Notes under the pieces: generated by a model | What the model saw: only the letters and a program-made list of their open reading frames with translations | Database searches by the model: none | What the model was told of the DNA's origin: nothing | Made by a program: the position numbers and the translations under genes | Shown here: in pieces, positions 19,874-29,192 of the stretch | How the letters are laid out: every line of letters starts with the position of its first letter | Position numbering within the stretch: position 1 is the stretch's first letter | Source: Actinomycetes bacterium | GTDB taxonomy: Bacteria; Bacillota; Sulfobacillia; Sulfobacillales; JAIMBI01 | NCBI GenBank assembly: GCA_023565505.1 | Contig: JAIMBI010000001.1 | Coordinates: forward strand, 62,001 to 126,000 | Direction of reading: 5' to 3' | DNA: 64,000 bases

Positions 19874-20589
19874 GGCTGGCTTACGACGGGACGGCGTACT
19901 TCGGATTCCAGCGTCAGAAGGACCGCCCCACCATCCAGGGCACCCTCGAAAAGGTGCTGGCCCGGCTGACCGGCATCGTCGCCCCCGTCGTCGGGGCGGG
20001 CCGGACCGATGCCGGGGTCCATGCGCGCGGCCAGGTGGCGGTGTGGCGCACCGACGCGTGGTCCATCCCCGTCGATCGCGTCCCGGCGGTGCTGAACCGC
20101 CGGCTTCCGCCTGACATCCGGGTGCTGGCGGCCTGGACCGTCCCCGCCACTTTCGACCCCCGCCGGTCGGCCCGATCCAAGACCTACAGCTACACGCTCA
20201 AGCTCGGGGGACCGCCGGATCCCTGGGCCGACCGCCGGGCCTGGGTGGTCGACGAGGCTCCGGACCCGCTGCTCCTGGAACGGGCGGCGCGCCTCTTCGT
20301 AGGCCGGCACGACTTCCGGGCCTTCCGCGGCGAAGGGTCCAGCGCCCGGAGCACGGCGCGCACCGTCTTGGCGGCCCGCTGGGAGATCCGCCCACCCTAC
20401 TGGGTGTTTTGGATAACCGGCGACGGGTTCCTATACCATATGGTACGGCTGATGGTCGGCGCGATGGTCGACGGCGCGCGCCGGGGCACGCTCGAGGCCA
20501 TCGAGCGGGGACTGGACGCACCCCACGCGGGTAAGGTCGGCCGGTTGGCCCCGGCCCACGGCCTCTGCCTGGAGCGGGTCGAGTTCTGA
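19858..20589 (+). CDS. truA: tRNA pseudouridine(38-40) synthase
   Basis: TruA (243 aa) makes pseudouridine in the anticodon arm of many tRNAs. The catalytic aspartate is D51 in GAGRTDAGVHA, and the GFLYHMVRLMVG motif near residue 190 is conserved. The GTG start lies 16 bases inside ecfT. In most Firmicutes rplM and rpsI follow directly; here they are 14.7 kb away. Confidence 0.95.
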   Translation: MALALRLAYDGTAYFGFQRQKDRPTIQGTLEKVLARLTGIVAPVVGAGRTDAGVHARGQVAVWRTDAWSIPVDRVPAVLNRRLPPDIRVLAAWTVPATFDPRRSARSKTYSYTLKLGGPPDPWADRRAWVVDEAPDPLLLERAARLFVGRHDFRAFRGEGSSARSTARTVLAARWEIRPPYWVFWITGDGFLYHMVRLMVGAMVDGARRGTLEAIERGLDAPHAGKVGRLAPAHGLCLERVEF

Positions 20590-20640
20590 GCCGTCGGCGC
20601 CGCCGGCCGACCCAAAGTTGCCGCGGCGGGAGGGACCCAC

Positions 20641-21552
20641 GTGTACCGCGAATGCCTGCTGGCGGTGGCAAGCCGGTCGGCGGTCAGGCGGTTCGTTCTT
20701 CGGCATGCGGCTCTTCTCGGCGTCGACCGCTTCGTCGGCGGGTCGTCTGTCGCCGCCGCCGTCGCCGTGGCCCGCCGCCTCAACCGCCAGGGCGTGGGAG
20801 CCACGTTCGACGTCCTCGGCGAAGACGTCCGCGACCCGGAGGCTGCCGAGCGCGTGCGGGAGACGTACCTGGCCCTGCTGGATGCCGCCGCGGCGGCGGG
20901 CGTCGACGCGCACGTATCCGTCAAACCCTCCGCGGTGGGAGCGGCGTTGTCGGCCGCGACCGCCTACGAGCACCTGGAACGCATCGTGGCGCGGGCTCAG
21001 GCGCGCGACACGTATGTCCGCCTCGACATGGAACACAGCGCCCTCACCGATGTCACCCTGGAGCTGTTTCGCGCGCTCGACGACCGGTTCCCGGGTCGCG
21101 TGGGCACCGTGCTCCAGGCGTATCTCCACCGTACTCCCGCCGACCTGGAGCGGCTCTCCGACCGGCCCCGCCGGTTCCGCATCGTGAAGGGGGCGTACCG
21201 GGAACCCCCCACGGTAGCCTTGCGCCGCCGCCGGGACATCGCCGACGCGTTCTGGCGGTTGGCGACCGGAGCCCTCGCCGCGGGCCACCATGTGGCCGTC
21301 GCCACCCACGACGTGGCGCTCCGCGAACGCGTCCTGGCCTGGATTCGCCTCCGGGACTGCCCCCGCGACCGCTACGAGTGGCAGACCCTGTACGGGGTCG
21401 GCTATGCGGAGCTCCTCCGGCTAGCTTGGGCGGGCGAACCCTGCCGGATATACGTTCCCTTCGGTGAGGATTGGTACGGGTACGTGGTCCGCCGTCTCGC
21501 CGAGCGGCCGGAAAATCTCGCCTTGGTTCTCCGGGCCTGGGTCCGGGGCTGA
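20641..21552 (+). CDS. Proline dehydrogenase
   Basis: This 303-residue protein matches the stand-alone FAD-dependent TIM-barrel proline dehydrogenases that oxidise proline to pyrroline-5-carboxylate. RIVKGAYREP and the C-terminal YVPFGEDWYGYVVRRLAERP are family signatures. The second half of the pathway (P5C dehydrogenase) is not in the window. GGCGGGAGGGACC precedes a GTG start. It is the first gene of the block that separates truA from rplM. Confidence 0.92.
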   Translation: MYRECLLAVASRSAVRRFVLRHAALLGVDRFVGGSSVAAAVAVARRLNRQGVGATFDVLGEDVRDPEAAERVRETYLALLDAAAAAGVDAHVSVKPSAVGAALSAATAYEHLERIVARAQARDTYVRLDMEHSALTDVTLELFRALDDRFPGRVGTVLQAYLHRTPADLERLSDRPRRFRIVKGAYREPPTVALRRRRDIADAFWRLATGALAAGHHVAVATHDVALRERVLAWIRLRDCPRDRYEWQTLYGVGYAELLRLAWAGEPCRIYVPFGEDWYGYVVRRLAERPENLALVLRAWVRG

Positions 21553-21844
21553 GGATGAAGCGGCGTTGCGCGACTCCTTCGCGGGCGGCCTTCGGCCCGG
21601 AGGCCGAAAGCGGCTCGGTTGTCCCGGCCGACCGACGGTGACCGGACGCCCCCGTTCGGCATCCGCGACATCGCCCATCTTCCGCCGGGACCGGCGGACA
21701 GGTCCGTGAAACCGGTTCCCGCGGCCAGTCGGCACGCGTGCGGCGGTCTCGACCCGGGACGTGCGGCCGCCTCCGCCGGGCGGTTGGTGTACACTGGCGG
21801 AGTGCAGACCGGTCCCGGTCCGGAGGGGGGTGACAGCCGCGCCC

Positions 21845-23140
21845 ATGGGGCATGCCGTCGTGGCGGTGACCGTCTTCGCCCTGGTCCTGGCGCTCGTCCT
21901 CTGGCAGCCGCGGGGACTCGGCGTGGGGTGGCCTCCCGCCGTCGGGGCCGTCCTGGTGGTCGTGCTCGGCGTCGTCCCGTTGTCTCGCGTCGAAGACGTC
22001 GTCCGGTTGGTCGGGGACGCCACGCTGGCCTTCGTCGGGATTGTATTGAATTCCCTCGTGCTGGATCATGTCGGCTTTTTCGATTGGGCGGCCTTGCACC
22101 TGCTCCTCAGGGCCAGGGGGGACGGCTGTCGCCTTTTTCTGGGGGCGCTCGGCCTGGGGTCCTTGGTGGCGGCACTCTTCTCGAACGACGGCGCGGCGCT
22201 CATCTTCACCCCCATTCTCTACGAGCAGGCCCGGGCCTTGGGTTGGCCACGGTCGGCCCGGTTCGCCCTGGTGATGGCCGGGGGGTTTGTGGCCGACTTC
22301 ACCTCGACGCCGTTGGTGACGTCCAACTTGGTGAACATCATTGCGGCCGACGACTTCCGGCTCGGATTCGACCGGTACGCGCTGCATCTGGTTCCTGTCG
22401 ACGTCGTCACGGCGGCCGTGACCACGGCGGTCCTCTACGCCGTCTTCCGGCGCGCCCTGCCGGTCCGGTTCGACAATCCCGGCCGCGATCCCGCGTCCGC
22501 CGTTCGTGATCCGGCCCTGTTCCGGTGGGTGTGGCCCGTCCTGGCGCTCATGGTGGTCGGGTTCGTGGCCAGCGAGCCGTTGCGGATTCCGGTGTCCCTG
22601 GTGGTGTCGGCCGCCACGGTGGTGTTGTTGTACCAGGCGCGGCGGAGTCCCGTTCTCAGCGTGCGCCGGGTCGTGCGCGAGGCCCCGTGGCACATCGTCG
22701 CCTTCTCGATTGGCCTGTACGTGGTGGTGTTCGGGCTAAGGGACGCCGGACTGCTCGCGACGCTGACCCGGATCGTGGCAACGGCCGCCCGCGGCCCAGC
22801 CGGGGCGGGCGTGCTGACCGTCGGCGGCTTGACCGGCGGTTTGGCGGCCGGCCTCAACAACCTCCCGGCCATCCTGATGACGGTGCTCGCCATCCACGGT
22901 GCGGGCCTGGGCGCCTCGGCCGCCCGGTTGCTGGCCTATGCCGCCGTCGTGGGGGCGGACGTGGGACCCAAGCTGACCCCGGTGGGTTCCCTGGCGACCT
23001 TGCTGTGGCTGCACGTGCTCGAGCGCCGCGGGATGCGCGTCGGCTGGGGCGAGTACACGCGCGTGGCGGTGGTCGTCACCGTGCCGGTGCTGGCGACGGC
23101 GCTCGCGACGGTGTGGGCCTGGAGTCGCTTGGTGGGCTGA
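21845..23140 (+). CDS. arsB: ArsB-type arsenite efflux membrane protein
   Basis: This 431-residue protein has about eleven membrane helices and matches ArsB segment by segment. Examples are LFSNDGAALIFTPILYEQ, GGFVADFTSTPLVTSNLVNI, APWHIVAFSIGLYVVVFGL and GPKLTPVGSLATLLWLHVL. ArsB exports arsenite or antimonite using the membrane potential, or with an ArsA ATPase. No arsR or arsA is adjacent. I chose ATG 21845, about 14 bases after GGAGGGGGG; an in-frame GTG at 21830 lies too close to that site. The 290 bases upstream hold no gene. Confidence 0.9.
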   Translation: MGHAVVAVTVFALVLALVLWQPRGLGVGWPPAVGAVLVVVLGVVPLSRVEDVVRLVGDATLAFVGIVLNSLVLDHVGFFDWAALHLLLRARGDGCRLFLGALGLGSLVAALFSNDGAALIFTPILYEQARALGWPRSARFALVMAGGFVADFTSTPLVTSNLVNIIAADDFRLGFDRYALHLVPVDVVTAAVTTAVLYAVFRRALPVRFDNPGRDPASAVRDPALFRWVWPVLALMVVGFVASEPLRIPVSLVVSAATVVLLYQARRSPVLSVRRVVREAPWHIVAFSIGLYVVVFGLRDAGLLATLTRIVATAARGPAGAGVLTVGGLTGGLAAGLNNLPAILMTVLAIHGAGLGASAARLLAYAAVVGADVGPKLTPVGSLATLLWLHVLERRGMRVGWGEYTRVAVVVTVPVLATALATVWAWSRLVG

Positions 23141-23528
23141 GCCGTGGGCTTCCGCGGTCCGGACGGCTGCAGCACACCGGCCGACCCAAGGGTGGGGCCG
23201 CTCACCGGCGGCCCGTAGCGCCGGCGGTCAGGCGACGGTGCCGGCGGTCCTCGCCCCGGGGTTGCCGGACTGGCGCGCGAAACTCGAGCCGGGGGCGCGT
23301 CGTCGGCCTGCATCCGCCTCCATCCCACCCTCGCGGCAGGTACTACCGGGAACGCTCGGGCCGACCGGGCCGCGGCGTCCGAACCCGACGGGCCGCCGGG
23401 TCCGCCTTGGGCCGGGATCTCCCCGATGTGGAGCGCGCGCAAGACATGGACGGTGCCGGGCCGGCATACACCTGGGGCGGAGACCTGCCGGCCCGTCAGG
23501 AGGTGGGGCAAGCACGTCCAGCGACAGT
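23141..23528 (+). other. 388-bp gap before the ZIP transporter
   Basis: Several frames stay open here because of the GC content, but none resembles a family. AGGAGGTGGGG at 23500-23508 lies about 20 bases before the TTG I chose for the next gene. I looked for a metal-sensing riboswitch (yybP-ykoY type) and did not see its conserved core. Confidence 0.4.
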
Positions 23529-24257
23529 TTGTGGATCCCCGGCATCATCGCGGGACTGTCCACGCCCTTGGGCGCCACGGTCATGATGGGCCTCCGCCAC
23601 GTGTCGGGGCGGGTCCTGGCCTTCGTCCTGGCCCTGGCGTCGGGGGTCATGATCACCGTGGCCGTTACGGAGCTGATCCCCCGCGGGATCCGACTGGGTG
23701 GGCTCGGTCCGGCGGTGGCGGGGCTGGCGGCCGGAGGCATCGGTATGGTTTTCCTCCGCGCCGGAATCCTGCGTCCCGCGGGGAAGGCCACCCCCTTCGG
23801 GGACGAACGTCTGGGCATCACGGGCGGTCTCATCGCCGTCGCCCTGGCGATCCACGACATCCCCGAGGGTCTGGCGATCACAGCGGGGGACATCGTCAGT
23901 CCGCATGTCGGGCTGCTCATCGCGGCGGCCATTGCGCTGCACAACATTCCCGAAGGGATGAGCATCGCCGCGCCCATGCTGGCGGCGGGAGCCGGCCGCG
24001 GCCGGGTGGCCTTGATCACGGCGGCGGTGGGATGCGTCACCCCCCTTGCCACGTGGGTCGCCACGGGACTGCGGGACGTGCCCGCCGTCTGGGTCGCTGC
24101 CGTCTTGGCTTTCGCGGGGGGCGTGATGCTGACGGTGGTGCTGCAGGACGCTTTGCCGACGGCCGCGCGCGAGGATCCCCGGGTCATCGCGGCCGGCCTC
24201 GCGGCCGGGGGGCTTCTGATGGCCGTGCTGAGCGCTCGGTGGATTCCCGGGGTCTGA
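23529..24257 (+). CDS. ZIP-family metal transporter
   Basis: This 242-residue protein has about eight membrane helices. The two ZIP signature helices carry the metal-binding patterns AIHDIPEGLAI and ALHNIPEGMSIAAP. It probably imports zinc, iron or manganese. The start is uncertain. TTG 23529 gives the usual N-terminus directly before the first helix (WIPGIIAGLSTPLGA), but the nearest ribosome binding site is about 20 bases away. The next gene is convergent. Confidence 0.88.
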   Translation: MWIPGIIAGLSTPLGATVMMGLRHVSGRVLAFVLALASGVMITVAVTELIPRGIRLGGLGPAVAGLAAGGIGMVFLRAGILRPAGKATPFGDERLGITGGLIAVALAIHDIPEGLAITAGDIVSPHVGLLIAAAIALHNIPEGMSIAAPMLAAGAGRGRVALITAAVGCVTPLATWVATGLRDVPAVWVAAVLAFAGGVMLTVVLQDALPTAAREDPRVIAAGLAAGGLLMAVLSARWIPGV

Positions 24258-24275
24258 CGCCCGGGGAGCGGGGCC

Positions 24276-24986
24276 TTACGGTCGGAGCGGGCGGCTTCGC
24301 GCGTAGGCGACGATGCCGCGGGCCAGAGCGGCGGCTTCCTCCTGATGGAACCGGGCCGTGCTGATGCGTCGCGCTTCCTGGGGATTGCTGAGATAGCCGC
24401 CTTCGACGAGGACGGAGGGACGCGACCAGGGAAGCAGCACGAAGAAAGCGCGGCGGTGGATGCCGTCGTCCTGAAGTCCCGTCCCGGCGACGAGGGCCCG
24501 CTGGACGTCCAGGGCCAAGGCCCGCGAGGCGGGCGTAAAATAATACGTCGCGGCCCCGTGGGTGGACGGGCGCCCGCGGGGATCATCGTTCTGGTGGATG
24601 GAGATGAACAGGTTAGCGTGGACCCGAGCCGCCGTGCGCACGCGGGCCATCAAGCCCCGGATGGGGGGCGGGCCGGGGTCGTAGGTCCCGCGGGTGACCA
24701 CGACGGTCGCCCCGTCGGCCCGGAGCAGGTGCGCCAAGCGGACGGCGATGTCCAGCACATTGGCGTCCTCGGCCACGCCGTTGACCCCCGTCGCGCCGGT
24801 ATAGCGACCTGTCCGGGGGTCCCGCCCGTGCCCGGGGTCGACGACGATGACGAACCCCCGCAGGACGGGAGCCCGTTGCGCCGCCGCCGGGGGCGTGGGC
24901 CGCGGCTTGGGATGAGCTTGGCCGCATCCGGCGACGGCGAGCAGGAGACAGGCGGCGGTGACGCCGGAGCGGACGCGACCTCGCAT
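24276..24986 (-). CDS. N-acetylmuramoyl-L-alanine amidase, lipoprotein
   Basis: This 236-residue protein is an Amidase_3-type cell-wall hydrolase that cleaves the lactyl-peptide bond of peptidoglycan. A lipoprotein signal (LLLAVAGC, lipid-attached C21) anchors it outside the membrane. The zinc ligands are in IVVDPGHG, GVAEDANV and FISIHQND, and VEGGYLSNPQEA is near the end. AGGAGGGA lies seven bases before the ATG at 24986. A second amidase of this family, CwlD-like, is at 36155. Confidence 0.9.
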   Translation of the reverse strand: MRGRVRSGVTAACLLLAVAGCGQAHPKPRPTPPAAAQRAPVLRGFVIVVDPGHGRDPRTGRYTGATGVNGVAEDANVLDIAVRLAHLLRADGATVVVTRGTYDPGPPPIRGLMARVRTAARVHANLFISIHQNDDPRGRPSTHGAATYYFTPASRALALDVQRALVAGTGLQDDGIHRRAFFVLLPWSRPSVLVEGGYLSNPQEARRISTARFHQEEAAALARGIVAYARSRPLRP

Positions 24987-25636
24987 CGGGCAATCCCTCC
25001 TGCCGGCAAGCGTGCCACCCACGTCCCGTCTCCATGACGGTGCCGCCTTCCAGCGGCACCGGAACGCGGGGACGGCGCCCGCGGTGCCGGGCGACGAGGG
25101 GCGGTCCTCGCCAGGGCCGCCGGGGTCGCGGCACGGCCACGGCAGGAACGATTCCGGTGGGCGTTTGACGATCGCGGGCTTCCGCGTTGCGATGCGGCAT
25201 CGCCTCGGCCGCGACGGTGGAACGACCCGGGTGTGCCGAGCGGGTCCAGATCGATGACGACCGGTGTCGGGCGGCCATAGCGGCCGGTTCGTTCAACGGT
25301 GCACGGCGCTGCAAATCCCATGGCCGTCGCCCGCCGCTTGCCGCGACCGCAGGTGTCGCGCTCGCTCTGGCACCTGCCGGAGGCCCTCACGGTCGGGCAC
25401 GCGACGGGGCGATGAATTCCTTTCGCGACCAACCCCTCTGCGGAAGGGATCGGCACCGGCAACACCTCGGCCCGTACGCCACGGCAGGGAGGCGGTCGAC
25501 ACCCAGCAGGCCGGCACGGCGCCGCGACGGCGCGGAGAGAGCGTTCCAGAAGGCGTCGGGCGGGTTGGGCGGTCCCGGGTGCGGGTCGCGGTCCGACCGG
25601 CGCCCGGACCGAGTCGGGGCGGCGGGGACGTGCCGC
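24987..25636. other. 650-bp segment without a recognisable gene
   Basis: This stretch lies between two minus-strand genes. Open frames exist on both strands, but all are arginine/proline-rich and resemble no family, as expected of non-coding GC-rich DNA. The only clear structure is a perfect 8-bp inverted repeat at 25039-25060. Confidence 0.5.
25039..25060. repeat. Perfect inverted repeat, 8-bp arms
   Basis: GGTGCCGC and GCGGCACC flank a six-base loop, CTTCCA. No T-run follows on either strand, so it is not a classical terminator. It lies about 50 bases upstream of the minus-strand amidase gene and could be an operator or RNA hairpin. Confidence 0.5.
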
Positions 25637-26491
25637 TCACAGATCCACTCCCGGCGGCGTCGGGTCGGGAACCCAACGGTGCCAGCGGCGGTCCTCGGTG
25701 ATGTTCGGAATCTGCAGCATGGCGAGCTGGTCCCGGGTCAGGGGGAAACCGGGCAGCCGTTCGCCCAGACGGACCAAGCCAGCCAGGGCGCCCAACGGGA
25801 GATGCAGCTTGGGGACGGGGACCGGCCGGCCGATGCTGCGGGCGGCCAGGTCGACCAACTGGTCCAGCGTCAGCCGTTTCGGCCCCCCGATCTCGAACGT
25901 CTGCCCTCGGGCCTCGGGGTCGTCCAGCATCCCCGTCAGGGCCCGGGCCAAGTCTTCCCGGTAGACCGGGTCGAACGGAGCCGAGCCGTCACCGGGAATC
26001 GGCACGACGGGGTTCTTGGCCAGACGCTTCAAGGCGGCGAAGAACTCCGCGCCCCCGCCGAACACGAGGGACGGGCGGACGATGGTCGCCGAGGGACGCT
26101 CCCGGCGCACCCATTCCTCCGCTTCCCATTTGGTCTCGAAGTAGCGGCTTCCGCCGCGGGGGCCGGTGCCGAGGGCCGACAGGTGCACGTACGGCCCGGA
26201 GTGGTCGGCCAGCGCGGCGAGCAACCGACGTGTCGCGTCCACGTGCAGGCGTCGGAAGGTGATGCCCGCGGCTGGTACTTCGCGGATGATACCGACAAGG
26301 TGGATCACGGCGTCGACATCCGCCACGAGCGCCCTGAGATCCGCTGTCAGCAAGTCGGCCGCGACGCCCCGGCTGCCGGGGACGGCGAGGCCGCGCCGCG
26401 ACAGGGCCCGGACCGTGTGCCCCGCGGCGACGAGCACGCGTTGCAGCGCCGTTCCCACATACCCGCCGGCCCCCGTCACGAGGACGCGCAC
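25637..26491 (-). CDS. NAD(P)-binding epimerase-like protein (atypical SDR)
   Basis: This 284-residue protein begins with the dinucleotide-binding motif VLVTGAGGYVGTAL. It continues like the complex-I NDUFA9 or YwnB-type atypical SDRs (HLVGIIREVPAAGITF, RYFETKWEAEEWVR, VRPSLVFGGGAEFF). Such proteins bind NAD(P)H, often without a known reaction. The start is GTG after GGGAGGGAT. It is transcribed divergently from the catabolic genes that start at 26646. Confidence 0.85.
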   Translation of the reverse strand: MRVLVTGAGGYVGTALQRVLVAAGHTVRALSRRGLAVPGSRGVAADLLTADLRALVADVDAVIHLVGIIREVPAAGITFRRLHVDATRRLLAALADHSGPYVHLSALGTGPRGGSRYFETKWEAEEWVRRERPSATIVRPSLVFGGGAEFFAALKRLAKNPVVPIPGDGSAPFDPVYREDLARALTGMLDDPEARGQTFEIGGPKRLTLDQLVDLAARSIGRPVPVPKLHLPLGALAGLVRLGERLPGFPLTRDQLAMLQIPNITEDRRWHRWVPDPTPPGVDL

Positions 26492-26645
26492 GCCCTATCC
26501 CTCCCTCTTCGCTCACTGTACCACCTGCGGGGCGGGAGCGGTCCCGGCCCGTCGGGCACCGACCCGGCCGGGACCTAGCAGGAGTTGCCGCGGCTGGATC
26601 AGAATTCTCAACGAAAGAAGGGAGGGCCTCCTCATCGACGCTTCA

Positions 26646-27425
26646 GTGGTGCACTACGAGACCGACGGCGGCATCGCGACGATCACGCTGGCCCGCGAGG
26701 CGGCGCTCAACGCGATGGACCGCCCGATGCGGCAGGAACTGCGACGGGCGCTGGCCGCCGCGGAAGATCCGACCATCCGGGCCGTCATCCTGACCGGAGC
26801 GGGACGCGCGTTCTCCGTCGGCCAGGACCTGGCCGAGCTCACCCGGGATTACCAGGCGACCGGCCCCCAACTGGCGCGGCTCATCTACGACGAGTGGGCG
26901 CCCCTCGTGCGGGCCGTCCGGGAGTTGCCGAAGCCGGTCATCGCGGCCGTCAACGGGACGGCGGCCGGCGGCGGGTTGTCCCTGGCGCTGGCGTGCGACG
27001 TCCGCCTCGGGGAGCCGCGTACGGCGTTTTTGGCGGCGTTCGTCAACGTCGGATTGGTGCCCGATTCCGGCGCGGCTCACATGCTGGTGCGCATGCTCGG
27101 GCTGTCGCGGGCGATGGCCTTGGTCCTGCGCGGCGAGCCGCTGGCGGCGGCGGACGCGGAGCGGTGGGGTTTGCTGGCCGACGTGGCGCCCGACGTGGAG
27201 ACCATGCGAGCCCGGGCGCGGGCCTGGGCCGAGCGCTTCGCAGCCGGTCCGCCGCTGGCCTACGGGGCGATCAAACGGGTGATGCATGAGGCGGCCGACG
27301 GAGCCTTCGAGCACGTCGTCGACGCGGAAGCCCGGCTGCAGGACGTCCTCGGGCGGAGCGAGGACCACCGGGAGGCGATTGCGGCGTTCCTGGAGAAGCG
27401 ACGGCCGACCTACCGAGGGACTTGA
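26646..27425 (+). CDS. Enoyl-CoA hydratase/isomerase, PaaG-like
   Basis: This 259-residue crotonase-fold protein has the oxyanion segments GRAFSVGQDLAEL and GTAAGGGLSLALACDVR. It carries VGLVPDSGAAHMLVRMLG, where the acidic residue is in the PaaG-type position. It probably hydrates or isomerises an enoyl-CoA. It is the first gene of a + strand catabolic cluster through 30805. The start is uncertain: GTG 26646 gives the usual N-terminus, but the AAGAAGGGAGGG site is 19 bases away. Confidence 0.85.
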   Translation: MVHYETDGGIATITLAREAALNAMDRPMRQELRRALAAAEDPTIRAVILTGAGRAFSVGQDLAELTRDYQATGPQLARLIYDEWAPLVRAVRELPKPVIAAVNGTAAGGGLSLALACDVRLGEPRTAFLAAFVNVGLVPDSGAAHMLVRMLGLSRAMALVLRGEPLAAADAERWGLLADVAPDVETMRARARAWAERFAAGPPLAYGAIKRVMHEAADGAFEHVVDAEARLQDVLGRSEDHREAIAAFLEKRRPTYRGT

Positions 27426-27455
27426 GGCGCGGGGAACCCCCAGAAGACAGGAGGA

Positions 27456-28244
27456 ATGGGCGTGCTGCCACAATCGACCTTCGCCGACCAGGTGGCCATC
27501 GTGACCGGAGGCGGGACGGGGCTCGGCTACGGCATCGCCGAGCGCCTCGGACAGCTCGGCGCGCGCGTGGTGCTGGTCAGCCGGAATCCCGAACATGTCG
27601 AGCCGGCTGCGGAACGTCTCCGGCAACAGGGCATCGAGGCCATCGGCATCCCGACCGATGTCCGCCAGCCCGACCAGGTGGAGCGGATGGTGGAAGAGAC
27701 GATGTCGCGCCTGGGCCGCATTGATCTCCTGGTCAACGGCGCGGCGGGAAACTTCACGGTGGATGCGGAGAAGCTGTCGGTCAACGGGTTCAACGCCGTG
27801 GTCGGCAGCGTCCTGCACGGGACGTTCTACTGCACCCGCGCCTGCGGGTTGAAGATGATTGCGTCCGGGCGGGGGGGACGGATTCTGAACATCGTGGCGA
27901 CCTACGCCTGGACAGGCGGCCCGCGCAATCTGCATTCGGCCGTGGCCAAGGCGGGTGTCGTGACGATGACCCGGACGCTGGCCGTCGAGTGGGCGCGCTA
28001 CAACATCCGCGTCAACGCCATCGCGCCGGGACCGACGGACACCGAGGGGGCCCGCGCCGCCCTGTGGTCGGACCCCGAGATCAGTCGGCGGGTCCTGGGC
28101 CGCATCCCGGTCGGACGGTTCGGGACCGTCGCCGAGGTGGCCAACGCGGCGGCTTATCTGCTGTCTCCCTACGCCGACTTCATCAACGGTGAGGTCCTGG
28201 TCATCGACGGCGGGGAGTGGCTCGGCAAAGGACTGACGTCGTAG
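27456..28244 (+). CDS. SDR oxidoreductase, 2,4-dienoyl-CoA reductase-like
   Basis: This 262-residue short-chain dehydrogenase has TGGGTGLGYGIA for NADP(H), then VNGAAGNF instead of NNAG. The conserved NIVATYAWTGGP, and SAVAKAGV in place of a YxxxK, are typical of FadH/DECR dienoyl-CoA reductases. GACAGGAGGA abuts the ATG, so GTG 27462 may be the actual start. A second protein of the same type is at 61525. Confidence 0.87.
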   Translation: MGVLPQSTFADQVAIVTGGGTGLGYGIAERLGQLGARVVLVSRNPEHVEPAAERLRQQGIEAIGIPTDVRQPDQVERMVEETMSRLGRIDLLVNGAAGNFTVDAEKLSVNGFNAVVGSVLHGTFYCTRACGLKMIASGRGGRILNIVATYAWTGGPRNLHSAVAKAGVVTMTRTLAVEWARYNIRVNAIAPGPTDTEGARAALWSDPEISRRVLGRIPVGRFGTVAEVANAAAYLLSPYADFINGEVLVIDGGEWLGKGLTS

Positions 28245-28298
28245 GTCGGCCCGGCGGCGATGCGGCGGGAGACGGCCTGAAGGGGGCAAGCAAAGGGA

Positions 28299-29162
28299 AT
28301 GAACAAGCTGATGCGCATCGACGAGGTGGTCGACGCCATCCCGCGGGGGGCGACGATCGCCATCGGCGGTTCGTCCCTGTCCCGCAAGCCGATGGCGCTC
28401 GTCCGTGCGCTGGCGGCCCGGGGACAGGGCGATTTCGGACTCATCGTGGATGTCGGGGGTCCCGACGTTGACCTGCTGCTGGGGACCGGGAAAGTCCGGT
28501 CCGTCGTCTACGCGTTCGTCGGCTTCGAGATCATGGGTTTGGCCCCGCATTTCCGGCGGGCCCGGGAGAGCGGAACGGTCGAGTTCCAGGAGTGGACGGA
28601 GTTCACCGTGATGGCGGGACTCGACGCGACCGTCAAGCGTGTGCCGTTCCTGCCGACGCACGTGGGCTTCGGAACGGACGTCCTCACCGTCAACCGGGCG
28701 TTTAAGATCTTCAACGATCCGTTCGAGGGGGAGCCGTTGGTGGCGATACCCGCCTTGAAGCCGGACTTCGCCCTGGTGCACGTCAATCTGGCCGATCCCC
28801 AGGGCAACGGGGTCATCCTCGGCGACGGCCATGTGGACGTCCTTTGCGCCAAGGCCGCCAAGCGCACGGTCCTGTCGGCCGAGCGGATCGTCTCGGCGGA
28901 GGAGCTCCAGCGGTACGGGCGGGACGTGCAGATCCACCGGATCCATGTCGACGGGGTGGTGGAAGCCCCCTGGGGGGCGCACTTCACCGGCTGCGCCCCG
29001 TACTACCGCGCCGATCTCCGCCACGTGCAGGAGTACCTCAACGCCGCCCGCGCACCGGAGAGCTGGCAGCAGTACTGCGAGCGGTACGTGACCGACCGGC
29101 ACCAGGACTACATCCAGGCCCTGGGCGGGCCGGAGACGCTCGTCGGACGGCTGGAAGTCTGA
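28299..29162 (+). CDS. ipdA: CoA-transferase family subunit A, IpdA-like
   Basis: This 287-residue protein closely follows mycobacterial IpdA along its length. Matching segments are RKPMALVRAL, GTGKVRSVVYAFVGFE, KRVPFLPTHVGFG, ILGDGHVDVL in place of the shorter mycobacterial loop, and DGVVEAPWGAHFT. IpdAB is a CoA-transferase-fold hydrolase that opens the last steroid ring in actinobacteria. Here the substrate is unknown and may be another cyclic CoA ester. AAGGGGGCAAAG lies upstream, and ipdB follows after 30 bases. Confidence 0.85.
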   Translation: MNKLMRIDEVVDAIPRGATIAIGGSSLSRKPMALVRALAARGQGDFGLIVDVGGPDVDLLLGTGKVRSVVYAFVGFEIMGLAPHFRRARESGTVEFQEWTEFTVMAGLDATVKRVPFLPTHVGFGTDVLTVNRAFKIFNDPFEGEPLVAIPALKPDFALVHVNLADPQGNGVILGDGHVDVLCAKAAKRTVLSAERIVSAEELQRYGRDVQIHRIHVDGVVEAPWGAHFTGCAPYYRADLRHVQEYLNAARAPESWQQYCERYVTDRHQDYIQALGGPETLVGRLEV

Positions 29163-29192
29163 CGGATCCCGGCCGGGAAAAGGAGGACGCCC

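Noticed and set aside
26646-27425. EchA20-type hydrolase as in the mycobacterial ipdAB cluster
   Set aside because: The sequence follows PaaG-like hydratases around VGLVPDSGAA and does not match what I recall of EchA20.
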